Positions 1-6,481 of a stretch of 12,968 bases of DNA are shown here, piece by piece. Position 1 is the first letter of the stretch; the number at the start of each line of letters is the position of its first letter. The notes beneath the pieces were generated by a model. The model did not search any database, was not told where the DNA came from, and saw only the letters and a program-made list of their open reading frames with translations. This DNA is from JAEZFI01 sp044508215 (GTDB lineage Bacteria > Actinomycetota > Acidimicrobiia > Acidimicrobiales > Microtrichaceae). Position numbers and translations under genes: made by a program. The stretch is taken from NCBI GenBank assembly GCA_044508215.1, contig JBIQID010000090.1, forward strand, positions 1-12,968. Direction: 5' to 3'.

Positions 1-393
1 GAACCCGAGCTTCTGGTAGAGGCGGTTCGCGGCCTCTCGGGTGGGGCGTGACGTGAGGTCGACCGTCCGGGCGCCGAGGTCGTGCGCCATGGCGAGCGCG
101 GAGCGGTTGAGGGCCTCTCCCACCCCGGTCCCGCGCGCGTCGCTGTCGACGACGACGTCTTCCACCCATGCCCGCAGCCCCGTCGGGATGCGGAACACCA
201 CGAGCGTCAGTGCGCCCACCACCACCTCGTTGTCGTCGCGGGCGATGAGCAGGTGGCTCGCATCGGAACGGACGATCTCGACGAGCTGGTCCATCGTGAT
301 CGGTGGGGCGCTCGAGGAGAGCTGCGGGAGGAGCGCGTTCAGCGCCTGCAGCACGTCCTGATCGACCTCGGTCAGCACCTCGACGTTCACCAT
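1..393 (-). CDS. GNAT-family N-acetyltransferase (C-terminus off the left edge)
   Basis: The reading frame opens with ATG at 393 and stays open for 131 codons to the window edge, so the 3' end is missing. The GNAT core is visible. A beta strand and turn (EDVVVDSDARGTGVGEAL, about residues 78-95) carries the acetyl-CoA pyrophosphate-binding R-G-T-G-V-G at 87-92, followed by a helix and then the late motif ANRLYQKLGF at 122-131, typical of the last third of the fold. These enzymes move an acetyl group from acetyl-CoA to an amine; the substrate cannot be read from the sequence. Little more than the final strand should be missing. The start is supported by GGAG a few bases upstream and by a TACGGT hexamer 8 bases before the ATG. 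The gene is divergent from the PAC2 gene, about 86 bases away. Confidence 0.88.
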   Translation of the reverse strand, partial: MVNVEVLTEVDQDVLQALNALLPQLSSSAPPITMDQLVEIVRSDASHLLIARDDNEVVVGALTLVVFRIPTGLRAWVEDVVVDSDARGTGVGEALNRSALAMAHDLGARTVDLTSRPTREAANRLYQKLGF

Positions 394-401
394 GGGGCTC
401 C

Positions 402-407
402 ACCGTA
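402..407 (-). promoter_or_regulatory. Candidate -10 element of the GNAT gene
   Basis: TACGGT on the minus strand fits the actinobacterial TANNNT consensus and lies 8 bases before the ATG at 393. Transcription would start at or very near the start codon. There is no clear -35 match. The same spacing recurs at other genes in this window. Confidence 0.35.
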
Positions 408-466
408 GGGCTGTCGGCGGGGCCTGCGTCACCCCCCGGCCCGGAGCGTTGGCGGCGGCGCGCCGG

Positions 467-472
467 TAGCGT
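467..472 (+). promoter_or_regulatory. Candidate -10 element of the PAC2 gene
   Basis: TAGCGT lies exactly 7 bases before the GTG at 480, the distance expected if the transcript begins on the start codon. This favours GTG 480 over the in-frame GTG at 471, which overlaps the hexamer. No -35 box is obvious. Confidence 0.4.
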
Positions 473-479
473 GAAGGGC

Positions 480-1316
480 GTGTCGGAGCTCATCTGGGAC
501 GATCGCCCGACCCTGCAGCAGCCGGTGGTGGTCACCGCGTTCGAGGGGTGGAACGACGCCGGCGACGCAGCCTCCAGCGCGCTCGACCTGCTGATCGAGG
601 GGTGGGGCGCACGCCGCTTCGCGTCGATCGACGCCGAGATCTTCTACGACTTCACCGCAGCGCGGCCCCAGGTGCGGATCACCGACGGCGACATCCGCAC
701 GATCGACTGGCCGGAGAACGCCTTCTGGGTCGCGTCGCCGCCCGGGGCGCCCGACGTCGTGCTGCTCCGCGGCGTCGAGCCACACCTGCGGTGGCGGACG
801 TTCTGCGACCAGGTGGTGGAGCTGGCGAGGTCGTTCGACGCCCGCCTCGTGGTGAGCCTGGGCGCACTGCTCGCTGACGTCCCGCACAGCCGTCCGTGCT
901 CGGTGTACGGAACGGCTGACGACCCGTCGGTGCTCGATGAGCACGGCCTCGAGCCGTCGGCCTACGAGGGCCCCACCGGCATCGTCGGGGTGCTGCACGA
1001 CCGCTGCCGCGCTGCCGGTGTGCGATCGGCATCGTTCTGGGCGGCCGTACCCAGCTACGTGGCAGCGGCCCCCTCCCCCAAGGCACAGCGGGCGCTGGTC
1101 GACCGGGTCTGCGAGCTCCTCTGCACCACCGTCGACACCAGCGGCCTGCTCGACGAGGTCGCCGACTACGAGGCGCAGATCACCGCCCTGGTCGCCGAGG
1201 ACCCCGAGACCCTCGGGTACGTACGGCACCTCGAAGAGGAGCACGACCGGACGCACCGGCCGGCTGACGCCGACGCGCTCGTCGCCGAGGTGGAGCGGTT
1301 CCTCCGCGGCCACTGA
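480..1316 (+). CDS. PAC2-family protein (proteasome assembly chaperone 2-like)
   Basis: The 278-residue protein shows PAC2-family hallmarks known from actinobacteria: AFEGWNDAGDAAS near residues 20-32, a central VVSLGALLADVPHSRP segment, then GPTGIVGVLHD and FWAAVPSYVAAAPSPKA. The C-terminal third is charged and probably helical (VADYEAQITALVAEDPETLG onward). In eukaryotes and archaea this fold assists 20S proteasome assembly. Actinobacterial members are widespread, but their role is not settled, so a chaperone function is inference from the fold. The frame stays open upstream to 303, but that part is low-complexity and Arg/Pro-rich and looks non-coding; GTG 480 places the conserved domain at the N-terminus. 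It lies 43 bases before a small Cys-rich gene on the same strand, probably in one transcript. Confidence 0.9.
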   Translation: MSELIWDDRPTLQQPVVVTAFEGWNDAGDAASSALDLLIEGWGARRFASIDAEIFYDFTAARPQVRITDGDIRTIDWPENAFWVASPPGAPDVVLLRGVEPHLRWRTFCDQVVELARSFDARLVVSLGALLADVPHSRPCSVYGTADDPSVLDEHGLEPSAYEGPTGIVGVLHDRCRAAGVRSASFWAAVPSYVAAAPSPKAQRALVDRVCELLCTTVDTSGLLDEVADYEAQITALVAEDPETLGYVRHLEEEHDRTHRPADADALVAEVERFLRGH

Positions 1317-1359
1317 CGCCGCAGCCAGCGGCCACTGGCTGCGTGCAAGACTCGTCGGC

Positions 1360-1542
1360 GTGGAGGTGAGGACCGACTGCCGGCACTACTCGACGCGCAC
1401 GCTCGACGGTGGCGAGCAGGTCCAGCGGTGCCGCGTCGAGGCGGCCGAGCTCACCCCGTTCTCCTGCCCCGAGCACTGCCTCTTCTTCGAGGCGAGGCCG
1501 TTGGACCTCGGCCCCTGGGGCGGCTCCGGCGTCCCCCGCTGA
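1360..1542 (+). CDS. Small four-cysteine protein, possible metal-binding knuckle
   Basis: I do not recognise a named family. The 60-residue product has a compact Cys pattern: DCRHY (Cys7), QRCRVE (Cys24) and a terminal CPEHC pair (Cys36, Cys40), with His9 and His39 nearby. Four cysteines in 60 residues of a high-GC actinobacterial protein suggest binding of zinc or an iron-sulfur cluster, as in rubredoxin-like or zinc-ribbon knuckles; this is inference. The frame is open far upstream, where it is an antisense-like shadow of the PAC2 gene, so the start must lie after 1316. GTG 1360 is preferred, with GTG 1366 equally possible and GAGGTGAG nearby. It follows the PAC2 gene by 43 bases on the same strand and ends 13 bases before the stop of a convergent gene. 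Confidence 0.7.
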   Translation: MEVRTDCRHYSTRTLDGGEQVQRCRVEAAELTPFSCPEHCLFFEARPLDLGPWGGSGVPR

Positions 1543-1555
1543 AGCTCGCTCCCCG

Positions 1556-2128
1556 TCAGGCGTCTCCGGGCGGGTGGGCCGAGCGTTCGGCGTCGATGCG
1601 GCGCCTCGTGGCCAGGTGGAGGTGCGCCACGGCTGCGCCCCACCTGAGCCCCGCCTCGGCGACCTCCGGCCCCAGGTCGGCGAAGGCGGCGGGCCCGATC
1701 CCGTACACGTCGTCGGGAGCGAGCCGCGCCTCCACCTCGTCTCGCTTCGCCTCCGGAGCTCCGGACGCCCGGAGCAGGTCGTTGACCGGCGCGACAGCCG
1801 AGCGGAGCACCGTGAGCGGCGTGGTCCGCTGCTCGCCGGGGTCCGCCGCCAACAGCTCGGTGAGGCGACGGTCGACGACCGACCGGACGCCGTCGATCAC
1901 CTCTGCGGAGGACGCGGGATCGGTGCCGGGAGCCCTGCTGTCGATCTGCGCCTGCAGCCAGTGCGGGATCGCAGCCAGCACCGCGGACCGGAGCTCGTCG
2001 GCGATGAGGCGGTAGGCGGCGAGGTCCTCGGCGCTCGGTCCGCCGGCACCTGACGTCGGCACGGCCTCAGCCGGCACGTCCCTCGGGGCAGGAGCACCCG
2101 CCGATCGGCGGCGACGGCGGCGCAGCAT
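1556..2128 (-). CDS. Conserved hypothetical protein, 190 residues
   Basis: I do not assign a function. The start is the ATG at 2128; an upstream in-frame ATG at 2164 would add 12 residues. The N-terminus is strongly basic (MLRRRRRR, residues 1-8), followed by a low-complexity Ala/Pro linker to about residue 30. A mostly helical domain then spans about residues 31-180, with recognisable blocks: LIADELRSAVLAAIPHWL, PLTVLRSAVAPVNDLLRASG, and near the end DDVYGIGPAAFADLGPEV followed by GLRWGAAVAHLHL. The DVY..GPAAFADL block with a downstream GLRWGAA stretch reminds me of uncharacterised actinobacterial proteins, from memory only. There is no signal peptide or membrane segment. Codon use (third-position G/C) supports coding. 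It is convergent with the PAC2 / four-cysteine pair. Confidence 0.78.
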   Translation of the reverse strand: MLRRRRRRSAGAPAPRDVPAEAVPTSGAGGPSAEDLAAYRLIADELRSAVLAAIPHWLQAQIDSRAPGTDPASSAEVIDGVRSVVDRRLTELLAADPGEQRTTPLTVLRSAVAPVNDLLRASGAPEAKRDEVEARLAPDDVYGIGPAAFADLGPEVAEAGLRWGAAVAHLHLATRRRIDAERSAHPPGDA

Positions 2129-2187
2129 CGCGCCATCTTGGTGGCCCCACCCGAGGCCCGCCACGCGCGAGCGTCCATGATGGGCGG

Positions 2188-2475
2188 ATGCGGATCCGCG
2201 CCATCGCCGTGTTCGAGAGCGTGATCTACAACTGCGTGGTGGTCGACCCCGATCGCCCGTCGCACCCCACCCTCGAGGTGGACGCCGTCCTCCGGCCCGG
2301 CGACGCCGACGACGGCCCGCTCCTGCTCCCCGTCCCCACGTTCATGGCGCTGGTCGGCGGGCCCGAGACCGCAGACCCCCACCTCCGATCGTTGCAGCAG
2401 CGAGGACGGCTGGTCGTGCACCAGGGCGTGAACCACATCTCGTTCCCGATGTGGGAGGACGTGGACGGGCGGTGA
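2188..2475 (+). CDS. Hypothetical protein, 95 residues
   Basis: No family recognised. The product begins MRIRAIAVFESVIYNCVVVD, two beta-strand-like stretches, and continues with a Pro/Asp-rich middle and a hydrophobic LLLPVPTFMALVGG segment at about residues 45-58. That segment is too short and too Pro-rich to call a membrane helix with confidence. Third-position G/C bias is strong and no longer frame competes on either strand within 2188-2475, which supports coding. A CATGAT hexamer lies 6 bases before the ATG, a weak match to the -10 pattern seen at other genes here. It is divergent from the 190-residue unknown gene (60 bases between starts) and ends 37 bases before the lipoprotein gene on the same strand. 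Confidence 0.6.
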   Translation: MRIRAIAVFESVIYNCVVVDPDRPSHPTLEVDAVLRPGDADDGPLLLPVPTFMALVGGPETADPHLRSLQQRGRLVVHQGVNHISFPMWEDVDGR

Positions 2476-2497
2476 GGGTGCCGGCGCGTCCGTTCGG

Positions 2498-2503
2498 TAC
2501 CGT
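2498..2503 (+). promoter_or_regulatory. Candidate -10 element of the lipoprotein gene
   Basis: TACCGT ends 9 bases before the ATG at 2513 in the short gap after the 95-residue gene. There is no good Shine-Dalgarno sequence before that ATG, so a leaderless transcript starting at or near the ATG is plausible. Confidence 0.35.
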
Positions 2504-2512
2504 TGGCCCGCG

Positions 2513-3847
2513 ATGTCGGGTCGAGGACTGAGGAGGGGACGGGCGCTCACCAGCGCGGTCCTGGCGCTCGCCGTCCTCCTGACGGCCGGCTGCCGGGACG
2601 CACGCATGGTGGGTTCCGACGACGACCCCGTCGCGCCGTTGCCCACGGTCGCCCGGGTCGCCGGCGCCGAGCGGCTCGCCGGCCTGATGGGCACGTGGCC
2701 CGACTCCGACGTGGACGAGGGGTTCTGGGCCCGCCTCGTGGAGGTCGACCCCAGCCTCACCACCGCCACCGGCGCAGCCGCCGCCTACGACGCAGTGGTG
2801 ATCGCCGGCCTCGCAGCCGAGATCGCACGGAGCGACGCCCCGTCGAAGCTCGCCGCGGAGGTCGCGGGGGTGACCACCGAGGGGACGAAGTGCGGCACCT
2901 ACGCGACCTGCCGCGTGCTCACGGACGCGATGTCGAGCATCGACTACGACGGCCAGAGCGGGGCCATCGAGCTGCGTCCCGACGGCGACCCCGGCGAGGC
3001 GAGCTTCGCGGTGGGCAGGATCGACGACGAGGGCGGCCTGGAGAAGCTGTCGGTGCGCACGGCTGCCGTGCCCCCGGCGAACGCTGCGCCGGCTCCCGGC
3101 GCCGAGCTGAACCCCTTCGCAGGTCCGCCGGCGGACGGGAAGCTGGTGGTGGGCACGGTCATGCCGGAGAGCGGGCCGCTCGCCGAGGAGGCCAAGGCGC
3201 AGCGGGCTGCGGTCCGCCTGGCGGTGGATGATGTGAACGCCGCAGGCGGAGTGCTCGGGGAACCGGTGGAGCTGCTCGAGGGCGACGCCGGTCCGGACGC
3301 CGGGGCCACCGCCAGGGCGTCGGTCGCTGATCAGCTCGCCCGTGGCGTCGACGTGGTGATCGGACCGCCGGGCCCCTCGGGCGTGGCTTCGATCCTCGAC
3401 GACGTCACGCACGCTGGCGTGGTGCTGTTCGGCCCGACCGCTTCCGGCGTCCCCACCGACGCCCCGGACCGCGGCCTGTTCTTCCGGATGAGCCCCTCGG
3501 ACACGCTGCAGGGCGACGCCTTGGCAGACGTGGTCACCGGCGAGGGCGTCTTGGAGGTGACGGCGGTGATCCCGGTCGGCGGGTCTCCCGCTGCGCCGGC
3601 GCTCGTGGCAGGCCTCGAACGCTCGGGTGCGTCGATCGTCGGGACGGTGCTCTTCGATCCTGCCGACCCGGGCGCTGCCACCACGATCGAGGCCGTGCGG
3701 ACGGCCAGCGGCGGCGGCATCGTGTTCCTCGGCGACGAGGGGCCGCTCGCCCAGCTGTTCGCTTCGCTCGTCGGCGCCGGTGCCTCGCCGGACGAGCAGC
3801 GGTGGTTCACCGCCCACCTCAGCCCGCGCCTCGGCGACGCCGGCTGA
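2513..3847 (+). CDS. Lipoprotein with a permuted type 1 periplasmic-binding (LivJ-like) architecture
   Basis: A 444-residue predicted lipoprotein: basic N-region, hydrophobic core at residues 12-25 and lipobox LTAGC with acylated Cys27, so it is probably anchored outside the membrane. Residues 45-180 look like the C-terminal part of a branched-chain amino acid / amide receptor: the RLAGLMGTWPDS hinge region, AAAAYDAVVIAGLAAEIA, a Cys127-Cys133 pair and SSIDYDGQSGAIEL. After a Pro/Ala linker, residues 208-436 look like the N-terminal part of the same fold: KLVVGTVMPESGPLAEEA, VDDVNAAGGVLGEPVELLEGD, GVDVVIGPPGPSGVAS and FFRMSPSDTLQGDALADV. The protein ends just where a normal receptor would pass to the hinge that here comes first. 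The halves are therefore in swapped order, as in a circular permutation. No transporter permease or ATPase is adjacent. The ligand is unknown; it may be a solute receptor or a stand-alone sensor. Confidence 0.85.
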   Translation: MSGRGLRRGRALTSAVLALAVLLTAGCRDARMVGSDDDPVAPLPTVARVAGAERLAGLMGTWPDSDVDEGFWARLVEVDPSLTTATGAAAAYDAVVIAGLAAEIARSDAPSKLAAEVAGVTTEGTKCGTYATCRVLTDAMSSIDYDGQSGAIELRPDGDPGEASFAVGRIDDEGGLEKLSVRTAAVPPANAAPAPGAELNPFAGPPADGKLVVGTVMPESGPLAEEAKAQRAAVRLAVDDVNAAGGVLGEPVELLEGDAGPDAGATARASVADQLARGVDVVIGPPGPSGVASILDDVTHAGVVLFGPTASGVPTDAPDRGLFFRMSPSDTLQGDALADVVTGEGVLEVTAVIPVGGSPAAPALVAGLERSGASIVGTVLFDPADPGAATTIEAVRTASGGGIVFLGDEGPLAQLFASLVGAGASPDEQRWFTAHLSPRLGDAG

Positions 3848-3877
3848 CCCGGGACGGCCCGGGACGGCCCGGGACGG
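3848..3877. repeat. Three perfect tandem copies of a 10-base unit
   Basis: CCCGGGACGG is repeated three times without a mismatch, starting immediately after the stop codon of the lipoprotein gene and ending 12 bases before the stop of convergent hemQ. Each unit contains the palindrome CCCGGG, so the tract could fold in alternative hairpins, but there is no T-tract on either strand and I do not call it a terminator. Confidence 0.9.
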
Positions 3878-3889
3878 CGAGGTGGCGGG

Positions 3890-4573
3890 CTAGCCGACGC
3901 CCAGCTCGTCGAGGACCTGTGCGGGCTCGGCCACCATCCCGACGTAGAAGGTGCCGAACTCCCCGTACTCGGCCGAGGCCTCGTCGTAGCGCATCGTGTA
4001 CACGACGTCCTTGACGTCGTCGGGCCGCTCGCAGAAGAGGGTGACGCCCCACTCGAAGTCGTCGATGCCGGTCGAGCCGGTCACCACCTGGAGCACCCGA
4101 CCGGCGAACTTCCGCCCCGACGAGCCGTGCTCGTACATGAGCTCCTTGCGCTTGTCGTAGGGCAGCGTGAACCAGTTCTGGCCGACGTTCCGCCGCTTCG
4201 ACATCGGGTAGAAGCAGAAGACCCGGCGACCCTCGGGCGGCAGCTGGGGGTAGAGGCGGGCCTGCTTGAGCTCGTCGGGCACGCCCTGGGCGTACTCCGA
4301 GATCTCGGTGAGCGAGATGTAGCTGTCGACCAGCTCCAGGCCGGCCGCGGCGAGTGCCGTCTGCGCCCGGCGAAGGTGCCACTGGTCGGGGCTGAGCAGC
4401 ATCGTCGCGAGGTCGGCCTTGTGGCCCAGCATCGCGGCGCAGATCGCCTGGTCGTCGCCCTCGGAGGCGGCTGCGATGGCGGCGACCACCTCGTCGCGGT
4501 CCGTGAGGGGGCCGGTCTTCCAGAAGAGGTGCGACACGGCGAGACCGATGCTGGGGGTAGCGGGATCGACCAT
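3890..4573 (-). CDS. hemQ: Coproheme decarboxylase HemQ / ChdC (chlorite dismutase family)
   Basis: The 227-residue protein matches HemQ, which decarboxylates two propionates of coproheme III with peroxide to give haem b, the last step of the coproporphyrin-dependent pathway of Gram-positive bacteria. Visible blocks are GHKADLATML (50-59), FCFYPMSKRRNVGQNW (119-134), ELMYEHGSSGRKF (144-156), VLQVVTGSTGIDDFEWGVTLF (160-180) and VVYTMRYDEASAEYGEFGTF. Known functional positions align: Tyr122 with the radical tyrosine (Tyr145 in Geobacillus numbering), Lys126 with Lys149, His149 with the proximal haem ligand His172 and Gln162 with Gln185; the spacings +4, +27 and +40 are identical. The YPMSK form is the one I associate with Firmicutes rather than the usual actinobacterial YPxVR. 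ATG 4573 follows a TAGCGT hexamer by 6 bases with no Shine-Dalgarno, suggesting a leaderless mRNA. No other haem gene is in the window. Confidence 0.95.
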   Translation of the reverse strand: MVDPATPSIGLAVSHLFWKTGPLTDRDEVVAAIAAASEGDDQAICAAMLGHKADLATMLLSPDQWHLRRAQTALAAAGLELVDSYISLTEISEYAQGVPDELKQARLYPQLPPEGRRVFCFYPMSKRRNVGQNWFTLPYDKRKELMYEHGSSGRKFAGRVLQVVTGSTGIDDFEWGVTLFCERPDDVKDVVYTMRYDEASAEYGEFGTFYVGMVAEPAQVLDELGVG

Positions 4574-4579
4574 GCGGCC

Positions 4580-4585
4580 ACGCTA
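4580..4585 (-). promoter_or_regulatory. Candidate -10 element of hemQ
   Basis: TAGCGT on the minus strand ends 6 bases before the hemQ ATG. It is the same hexamer found 7 bases before the PAC2 gene start. The placement predicts a transcript starting at the A of the ATG. No strong -35 is seen. Confidence 0.42.
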
Positions 4586-4671
4586 ACCCTCCGCCTTCCG
4601 GACCCCCGATTCGGGGGACGGAGACCGCCATCCGGCGCGCCCCGGACGGCACCTCTGGCCCGCGTATCCCG

Positions 4672-4712
4672 GAAAACGACGTCCTCCCTCCCGCGAGGCG
4701 GGAGGGAGGACG
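4672..4712 (-). terminator. Intrinsic terminator of groEL
   Basis: A perfect 15-bp inverted repeat (4680-4694 pairs with 4698-4712) has a three-base loop. It lies 22 bases past the groEL stop codon. Read on the minus strand, the stem is followed directly by TCGTTTTCC, a short U-tract. The hairpin is G/C-rich with no mismatch. It should separate groEL from hemQ, which has its own promoter-like hexamer further downstream. Confidence 0.88.
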
Positions 4713-4734
4713 AAGGGTCGGTCGGATCAGTGGA

Positions 4735-6369
4735 TCAGAAGTCCATGTCGCCCATGCCGGCGCCGGCACCCGCGCCCGCAGCAGGCTTTTCGGGGGCGTC
4801 GGTGATCACGGCCTGGGTGGTGAGGAAGAGCGCAGCGATCGACGCCGCGTTCTGCAGGGCCGAGCGGGTCACCTTCGCGGCATCGATGATGCCGGCTGCG
4901 ACCAGGTCCTCGTAGTCGCCGGTGGCGGCGTTGAGGCCCTCGTTCGGCTTGTCGAGCGCACGCACCCGCTCCACGACGACGCCGCCCTCGAGGCCGGCGT
5001 TCTCGGCGATCTGCTTCACCGGGCCCTCGAGCGCCTGGAGCACGATGCGCGCACCGGTGGCCTCCTCGGGATCGGAGAGGTTCGCCATCAGCTCCTCCAC
5101 GCCCTTTTGGGCACGGAGCAGGGTGACGCCACCGCCGGCGACGACGCCCTCCTCGATCGCGGCCTTGGTGGTGGAGACGGCGTCCTCGATGCGGTGCTTC
5201 TTCTCCTTCAGCTCCACCTCGGTGGCGGCGCCGACCTTGAGCACCGCGACACCGCCGGAGAGCTTCGCGAGGCGCTCCTGCAGCTTCTCCCGGTCGTAGT
5301 CCGAGTCGGTGTTCTCGATCTCGGCCTTGATCTGGGCGATGCGACCGTCGATGTCCTCCTTCGCGCCCTTGCCGGACACGATGGTGGTCTCGTCCTTGGT
5401 CACCACGACCTTGTCGGCCTGGCCCAGCAGCGACAGGTCGACGTTCTCCAGCTTGAGGCCGACCTCCTCGCTCACGACCTGGCCGCCGGTGAGGATCGCC
5501 ATGTCGGCGAGCATCGCCTTGCGGCGCTCACCGAAGCCGGGGGCCTTCACGGCGATCGAGTTGAACGTGCCACGGATCTTGTTCACGACGAGCGTGGCGA
5601 GCGCCTCGCCCTCGATGTCCTCGGCGACGATCACGAGCGGGCGACCCGCCTGCATCACCTTCTCGAGCACCGGCACGAGGTCGCGCACCGCGGTGATCTT
5701 CGAGGAGACGAAGAGGATGTACGGGTTGTCGAGGACGGCTTCCATGCGCTCGGGGTCCGTCACCATGTACGGCGAGATGTAGCCCTTGTCGAAGCGCATG
5801 CCCTCGGCGAAGTCCAGCTCGATGCCGAAGGTGTTCGACTCCTCGACGGTGATCACGCCGTCCTTGCCGACCTTGTCGATCGCGTCAGCGATGGTGGAGC
5901 CGATCTCGGCGTCGGCGGAGGAGATCCCGGCGACCTGGGCGACCTGCTCCTTCGAGTCGACCTCGATCGCCTGCGAGCGGATCGTGTCGACGGCCGCAGC
6001 GGTGGCCTTCTCGATGCCGCGCTTGATCGCGACGGGGTTCGCGCCGGCGGCGAGGTTGCGGAGTCCTTCGCGCACGAGCGTCCAGGCGAGCACGGTGGCA
6101 GTGGTGGTGCCGTCACCGGCGACGTCGTCGGTCTTCTTGGCGACCTCCTTCACGAGGTTCGCGCCGACGTTCTCCATGGCGTCCTCGAGCTCGATCTCCT
6201 TCGCGATCGAGACGCCGTCGTTCGTGATGGTGGGGGCGCCCCACTTCTTCGACAGCACGACGTTCCGGCCCTTCGGGCCGAGCGTGACCCGCACGGCGTC
6301 GGCGAGCTGGTTCATGCCGGACTCGAGCTTGCGTCGGGCGTCGTCTTCGAACGTGATCACCTTGGGCAT
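4735..6369 (-). CDS. groEL: Chaperonin GroEL (Hsp60)
   Basis: A complete 544-residue chaperonin subunit of usual length. It forms the double-ring ATP-driven folding cage in the cytoplasm. Visible signatures are VTLGPKGRNVVL (28-39), TITNDGVSI (48-56), the nucleotide-binding DVAGDGTTTATVLA (82-95), VITVEESNTFG, MRFDKGYISPYM, KAPGFGERRKAML, EGVVAGGGVTLL and SALQNAASIAALFLTT. The C-terminus is a Gly/Ala/Met tail ending GMGDMDF. The start is the ATG at 6369 (MPKVITFEDDARR), with a good Shine-Dalgarno AGGAAG 8 bases upstream; the frame is open for 29 codons further but that extension is not GroEL-like. Trp96 sits where Gln is usual (TVLAQ). No groES is adjacent, as with stand-alone groEL genes of actinobacteria. 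Expression is probably controlled by HrcA at the two upstream CIRCE sites, and transcription ends at the hairpin at 4672-4712. Confidence 0.98.
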   Translation of the reverse strand: MPKVITFEDDARRKLESGMNQLADAVRVTLGPKGRNVVLSKKWGAPTITNDGVSIAKEIELEDAMENVGANLVKEVAKKTDDVAGDGTTTATVLAWTLVREGLRNLAAGANPVAIKRGIEKATAAAVDTIRSQAIEVDSKEQVAQVAGISSADAEIGSTIADAIDKVGKDGVITVEESNTFGIELDFAEGMRFDKGYISPYMVTDPERMEAVLDNPYILFVSSKITAVRDLVPVLEKVMQAGRPLVIVAEDIEGEALATLVVNKIRGTFNSIAVKAPGFGERRKAMLADMAILTGGQVVSEEVGLKLENVDLSLLGQADKVVVTKDETTIVSGKGAKEDIDGRIAQIKAEIENTDSDYDREKLQERLAKLSGGVAVLKVGAATEVELKEKKHRIEDAVSTTKAAIEEGVVAGGGVTLLRAQKGVEELMANLSDPEEATGARIVLQALEGPVKQIAENAGLEGGVVVERVRALDKPNEGLNAATGDYEDLVAAGIIDAAKVTRSALQNAASIAALFLTTQAVITDAPEKPAAGAGAGAGMGDMDF

Positions 6370-6449
6370 GTGGTCCACTTCCTGGTCGGGCCGCGTGGGC
6401 GATTTCTCGGATGTGCCTCGCGGGGCAGCGCCGAACGCCGGCCCTCCGG

Positions 6450-6476
6450 CTGGCACTCTCGCCTCGCGAGTGCTGA
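6450..6476. promoter_or_regulatory. Second CIRCE-like operator (two differences per arm, both conserved as a pair)
   Basis: CTGGCACTC, nine bases, then GAGTGCTGA. Compared with the CIRCE consensus (TTAGCACTC, N9, GAGTGCTAA) each arm keeps the GCACTC / GAGTGC core, with changes in the outer bases. It lies closer to groEL than the perfect copy, probably inside the transcribed leader. The centres of the two sites are 32 bases apart, about three helical turns, so two HrcA dimers could bind the same face. Confidence 0.75.
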
Positions 6477-6481
6477 CAGGT

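Noticed and set aside
303..479. N-terminal extension of the PAC2 gene to 303
   Set aside because: The added residues are Arg/Pro/Gly-rich, overlap the divergent GNAT gene and its promoter candidate, and lack family similarity.
2342..3817. A 491-codon minus-strand frame opposite the lipoprotein
   Set aside because: The plus-strand product has a lipobox and receptor motifs; the antisense product has neither signal nor motif.
6370..6456. 29-codon upstream extension of groEL
   Set aside because: GroEL starts at MPKVITFEDD with a good AGGAAG site; the extension lies in the regulatory leader.
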